DNA of 64,000 nucleotides from Trametes villosa (taxonomy: Eukaryota; Basidiomycota; Agaricomycetes; Polyporales; Polyporaceae), in the NCBI GenBank assembly GCA_002964805.2, contig PUDQ02000033.1, positions 620,001 through 684,000 on the forward strand. The letters are read 5' to 3'. The notes below the pieces were generated by a model. The model did no database searches and was not told the origin of the DNA. It saw only the letters and a program-made list of their open reading frames with translations. Every line of letters begins with the position of its first letter. The stretch's first letter is position 1. The position numbers and the translations under genes were made by a program. Positions 60,423 to 64,000 of this stretch are shown here, piece after piece.

Positions 60423-62240
60423 CTAGGTCATGACCACATCCCCGTCCTCGTCCTTCCCCGCCGCCTTCTTGTCCAACTCCCGACTCCGCGCTGCGTACTG
60501 GTTCGGATGGGTGACGCTCTCGCCCTCGCCGACGCCCTCGCCCTTCTTCACGCCCTGGCGCGCGTGTGTGATCTCGAACACGCGCGTGCACGCGACGTGG
60601 AAGTGGCCCGCCTTCACCGTCTGCATGATCTCCGGCATGTCCGCCGACGTCAGCCCCTGCTCGCCGTACATCGTCAGCAGCGCCGACTGCAGGTTGTCCG
60701 CCGCAAAGTGCCGGTACGGGCACCCGTGCGAGTCCCCCGGCCCAGGCTGGTCCGACATGAGGATCTGCTGGCAGCTGGCGGACGTCATTTGTGCGTCAAT
60801 TTAGCGTGATGGCGGGCGTGTACGTGAAAGGACGCACCTCTTCGCCGCGTAGTTGGCGCGCTTGCCCTCGAGACCGTACGAGTGACGGATATTGTACTTG
60901 TATTCCTTGTTGAACTTGTCGTCCTGGATCTTGCTGAACGCTTTCCGCCAGAAGACGAGCGCCTCCTCGATCGACAGCCCGAGGATCTGCCGTAGGACGT
61001 CAGTAAACGACAGAGGCGGTGCGAAGTGGGGTCGCGTGCCTTGAGGAACAGGCCGTACTGCAGACGACCGAAGTGCTTCAAATGCTTGTCTCGTCGCAGG
61101 CACATGTGCAGGTTGCGCATGCACGCCGGGTAATGCTTGAACGCCATCTCATCGACCATGTCCGCTGTGAGCGCGTCACCCGCGGCTGCAGACGCATTGC
61201 TCCATTCGGATGACACGCCCGCGAGGAAGCCCTTGGAAAGGTTGTCGAGAATTGGCACTAGACGCGTGTCTTCGTCCAGTCGTGGTAGTGCTTTTGCGGT
61301 CATCTGCGAGCGCAGACGATCAGATGGCAGAGGCGGATGGCTCGACATGCATCGTACCTCCAGGTCCTTTTCTAGATGAGACTGGAACTCCTGGAGAACA
61401 ATGCTGACTTGTTCTGATGCGGGGACATAGGCCATACCGCCCTTCAGGACGACTTTCCGCTTCTCGACCAGATCCGGCACCCGCGTCCATTTGACCTATG
61501 CAGAGCCTCAGCATACACCGCACGTTTAAGTCAAATTGGCACACACCTTGTAGTACCTTCCGGGAGGGTCGAATCCCTGCACCTCCTCATTTGTGGCCTA
61601 TTCTATGCGTCAGACAAACGCTGCGTCCGGGCCCCTCGCAAGGACTCACCAGCACCCAGTCAAAGTCGCGCGAGCTCAGGAACTGCTCCCGCTCAGTCCT
61701 ATCATCCTTGTCAAAGCGAAGCTTGAACAGCGTCGCCTCCGCCTTCACGAACCGCCGCCGTAGCTCCTCCCTGTCCGTGCCCTATGCTCAGCTGGTCCCG
61801 TGCGACGGCTGTGATCGTGGTGAGACTTACGAACGGCAGAAGGCAAGCCTCAGTACAAAGTGTCCGATGTGGTCCTTCCTCCGCTCGCCCTCCAAGTCCA
61901 CCTTCGCAGCGGTATTGCTGTTTAGGGGGAGGTACTTCTCGCAAATCGTCTTCATGACATCCTTGAGCTCCTCGTGTGTGCGGTTGCGCGCGAACGAGGA
62001 CTCGATCTCGGCGAGCACGCGTAGCCGGTCAAGGGCGAACGTCTCGAACTCCTCAATCGTAATATCGTATATTGGCGGCTTGTCGTAGCTTCACAGGTGG
62101 TCAGCTTGCGGGCACGTATGGCTATCATGCGGTACGCACAAGTTTAGGCGAAAGGGATACTTGAGGTTAGAGTGTGTCTCCACTATCCCGATTTTCTTGT
62201 CTTTTCCCACTGAGTACTTCTTGTCACTGGAGTTTTGCAT
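60423..62240 (-). CDS. PRI2: DNA primase large subunit
   Basis: Six or seven exons encode about 490 residues. The N-terminal part has FYDKPPIYDITIEEFETFAL and GFDPPGRYYKVKWTRVPDLV. The C-terminal iron-sulfur domain has the four expected cysteines, in FKHYPACMRNLH, SCQQILM, SHGCPYRHF and HVACTRVFE. PGPGDSHGCPYRH is the family signature. With Pri1 and DNA polymerase alpha it makes RNA primers for replication. The first exon starts QNSSDKKYSVGKDKK and splices at LNF|YDK. The tail (KKAAGKDEDGDVVMT) is acidic. CHO1 starts 282 bases to its left. Confidence 0.95.
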
Positions 62241-63214
62241 CCTGACGTGTGTAGTGTGGTATAGAGGGGGGGGCACCAAGGTAGCCGCAGACAGGAAAGG
62301 AGCAGTACACGGTCGTTGACCGCAAGACGCGTCTCAGCCACACCTCATCCAAACGCGTGCAGTCACACGTGACTGGCGCGCCGTCACGCCGTGTCACTGC
62401 ATCGCAAGCGCAGCATTCAACGTTTTTTCAGCGAATTGGTAAGAAAAATCGAACGTAGGGCGTGGGCGCAGGTGCATAAGCACGTACATTTGGACAGGAT
62501 GGGGTGTATACTACGGAACGGTGCCATGTACTGTAGAGAAACAACTTATCGGACGGGACGATCCTTGGGCGAGACGGCCGCGAGCGAGCGTGAAAGCGGA
62601 CGGGACGGGACGGGACAGGGAGGTGAAACGTGGGGGTCGCACAGACACGGAAGGAGCGGACGGATGGATGGATATAGGTCGCGGGCCGGCGGCTCCACGG
62701 GCACAACAAACACAGAGAGAATGTAATGACTACAGTAGCAGCAGCGGAGCAACGGCATGGGGGAGGGTGACAGGATGGGCGGCGTGAGTGTATGCGTGCA
62801 TATGAAGGAGGGGGGAGAGGGAAGAAGAGGGGAACGTGAACAACAACGTCCGGCGTGGCGGGATCAAGCACTGCTGCCCTGTTCGAATGTGTATGGATGT
62901 CGCGTCTCGCCGTCCGTGGCGGGGTTTCACGAGCCCCGTGGGGGGACCGTGTCCTCGAGAGTCCGGTGCGCCTGTAGGTCTCGCAGAACTGTTGGGTCGA
63001 CTGCGAGCGGCACCAGGGTCGCAAGTAAGCGACTGCGCCATCCCGCACATGAAGCGGGTCACCCACCAGGTAATGCGCTCTTTCGTCTCGAGTGCAGCCC
63101 GCCCGGCGACGAGTGGTCGAGCCCGCCGACCTCAGGGAACGGATGCTACAGGTAGTCGAGCGCGGTGGGGGAGGGAGGGACCTTGGTCAATAATTGCAAT
63201 CCTCGGATCACGCA
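62241..63214. other. Intergenic, no gene seen
   Basis: These 974 bases lie between the PRI2 start and the PP2A B56 stop. They contain G-rich and GGGAC-type short runs near 62604-62625. No gene or repeat family is recognised. Confidence 0.5.
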
Positions 63215-64000
63215 TCATATCCCAAAGGCAGTCGTACGCACATCCAGCCCCGGGTCCGCCATCGGCACGCGCTCGATGCCCGACTCGTCTAGCTCGCTCA
63301 GCGGCGCCTGCTCGTCAATCGACACCGCCTTCAAGTCCATCGACAGGTCCATGATGTCGAGGTCCTCGACTGGCGGGGGCGGTGGCGTCGGCTCCTGGTC
63401 GACGAACCCTTCGGGCAGCTTCCCGTTGGCGTTCTTGCGTGCCTGCTCCCGCACTTTTTGCCACTCCTCATAGCGCTGAACGGCGTGGTCTCGCTCGCTG
63501 TATAAGAGGTCAGAACGCAAAGCGTTGTAGTGCCAACGTCACTTACGCGAGTTTCCGCTGCTTGTACTGTTCCATGACTTCGCCGAAGAGATCTGGGTTG
63601 ATCTCCATGAACAGCTTCAGGGCATTGTACACCAGCGCGTGAATTGTCCTGCCGAATAATTAGATTGGAGCTCATATATGCGATTGAAATCAACGTACCT
63701 GTTCCAATGTTGTCTTGAGTTGGTGTATAGGGCAGGGAAGACGATGGGCAGGATGACGGCGAGGTTATCGCTCATGAGGTTGACGATGTACTCGTTGTTC
63801 CAGTACATCAGAGCCCGCTCCGCGACCTGGAAGTGTTGGCTATTGATACACCGTGCGAGTTGCTGGAACAGCGGCTCCTGGATCTTCTGGAACTCCGCGG
63901 GGTCGATGACATCCAGCACCTCCTCCATCTCGCTCAGGAACATCACCTCCTTTGGCGAGTTCACCTTCGGCCAGTACTTGAGCAGCCCGAGCACCACATC
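63215..64000 (-). CDS. RTS1: PP2A B56-family regulatory subunit, 3' part only
   Basis: The gene enters from beyond the right edge; only its last exons are here. Conserved B56 repeat blocks are visible: [53 protein letters not shown], then [18 protein letters not shown]. The tail ([17 protein letters not shown], then [15 protein letters not shown]) is Pro/Asp-rich and ends at 63215. B56 subunits direct protein phosphatase 2A to substrates through LxxIxE motifs. The 5' end, start codon and N-terminal half are outside the window. Confidence 0.92.

Overview
The window is nuclear DNA of a filamentous fungus, most likely an Agaricomycete and perhaps polypore-like. The basis is gene architecture: genes densely packed on both strands, rich in short (about 50-70 nt) GT-AG introns with compact branch sites, high GC with strong third-position G/C bias, and fungal pathway enzymes. 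Genus and species cannot be told from the sequence alone. I support 24 protein-coding genes, one of them cut by the right edge. I noticed no rRNA, tRNA, CRISPR array or intact transposon, though I could not run a tRNA scan.

Left third (1-25 kb): a FUN14-domain mitochondrial membrane protein and the rRNA methyltransferase NOP2 are divergent. They are followed by a Rim9/PalI pH-sensing membrane protein, an abundant-looking Ala/Glu/Lys-rich protein of unknown function, the epsilon subunit of eIF2B, a 57-residue PMP3 proteolipid with a 5-nt microexon, kynurenine formamidase, kynureninase, an Sso-type plasma-membrane syntaxin, a pyridoxal-reductase-type aldo-keto reductase and asparagine synthetase.

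Middle (25-48 kb): a Rho GEF is divergent from a family-16 methyltransferase. An EF-hand-like protein is divergent from the spliceosomal helicase PRP28. A 5.6-kb stretch without a recognisable gene follows and contains a foldback element that looks like a MITE. Then come a HAL/Npr-type protein kinase with a large insert in its catalytic domain, the ER lectin OS-9/Yos9 and a four-AT-hook protein.

Right (48-64 kb): kynurenine 3-monooxygenase, phosphatidylinositol synthase, a large AAA ATPase, NSE1 of the Smc5/6 complex, phosphatidylserine synthase, the primase large subunit PRI2, and the 3' part of the PP2A B56 regulatory subunit.

Two functional groupings stand out. Three enzymes of tryptophan-to-NAD synthesis (formamidase, 3-monooxygenase, kynureninase) lie within 37 kb, two of them as neighbours. 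The two enzymes that compete for CDP-diacylglycerol (PIS1 and CHO1) lie within 8 kb. The rest is a normal housekeeping neighbourhood; I see no clear novel multi-gene system. The best candidates for undescribed biology are the repeat-built Ala/Glu/Lys protein, the N-terminally extended AAA ATPase, the foldback element, and a strand-skewed, possibly transcribed segment upstream of the kinase.
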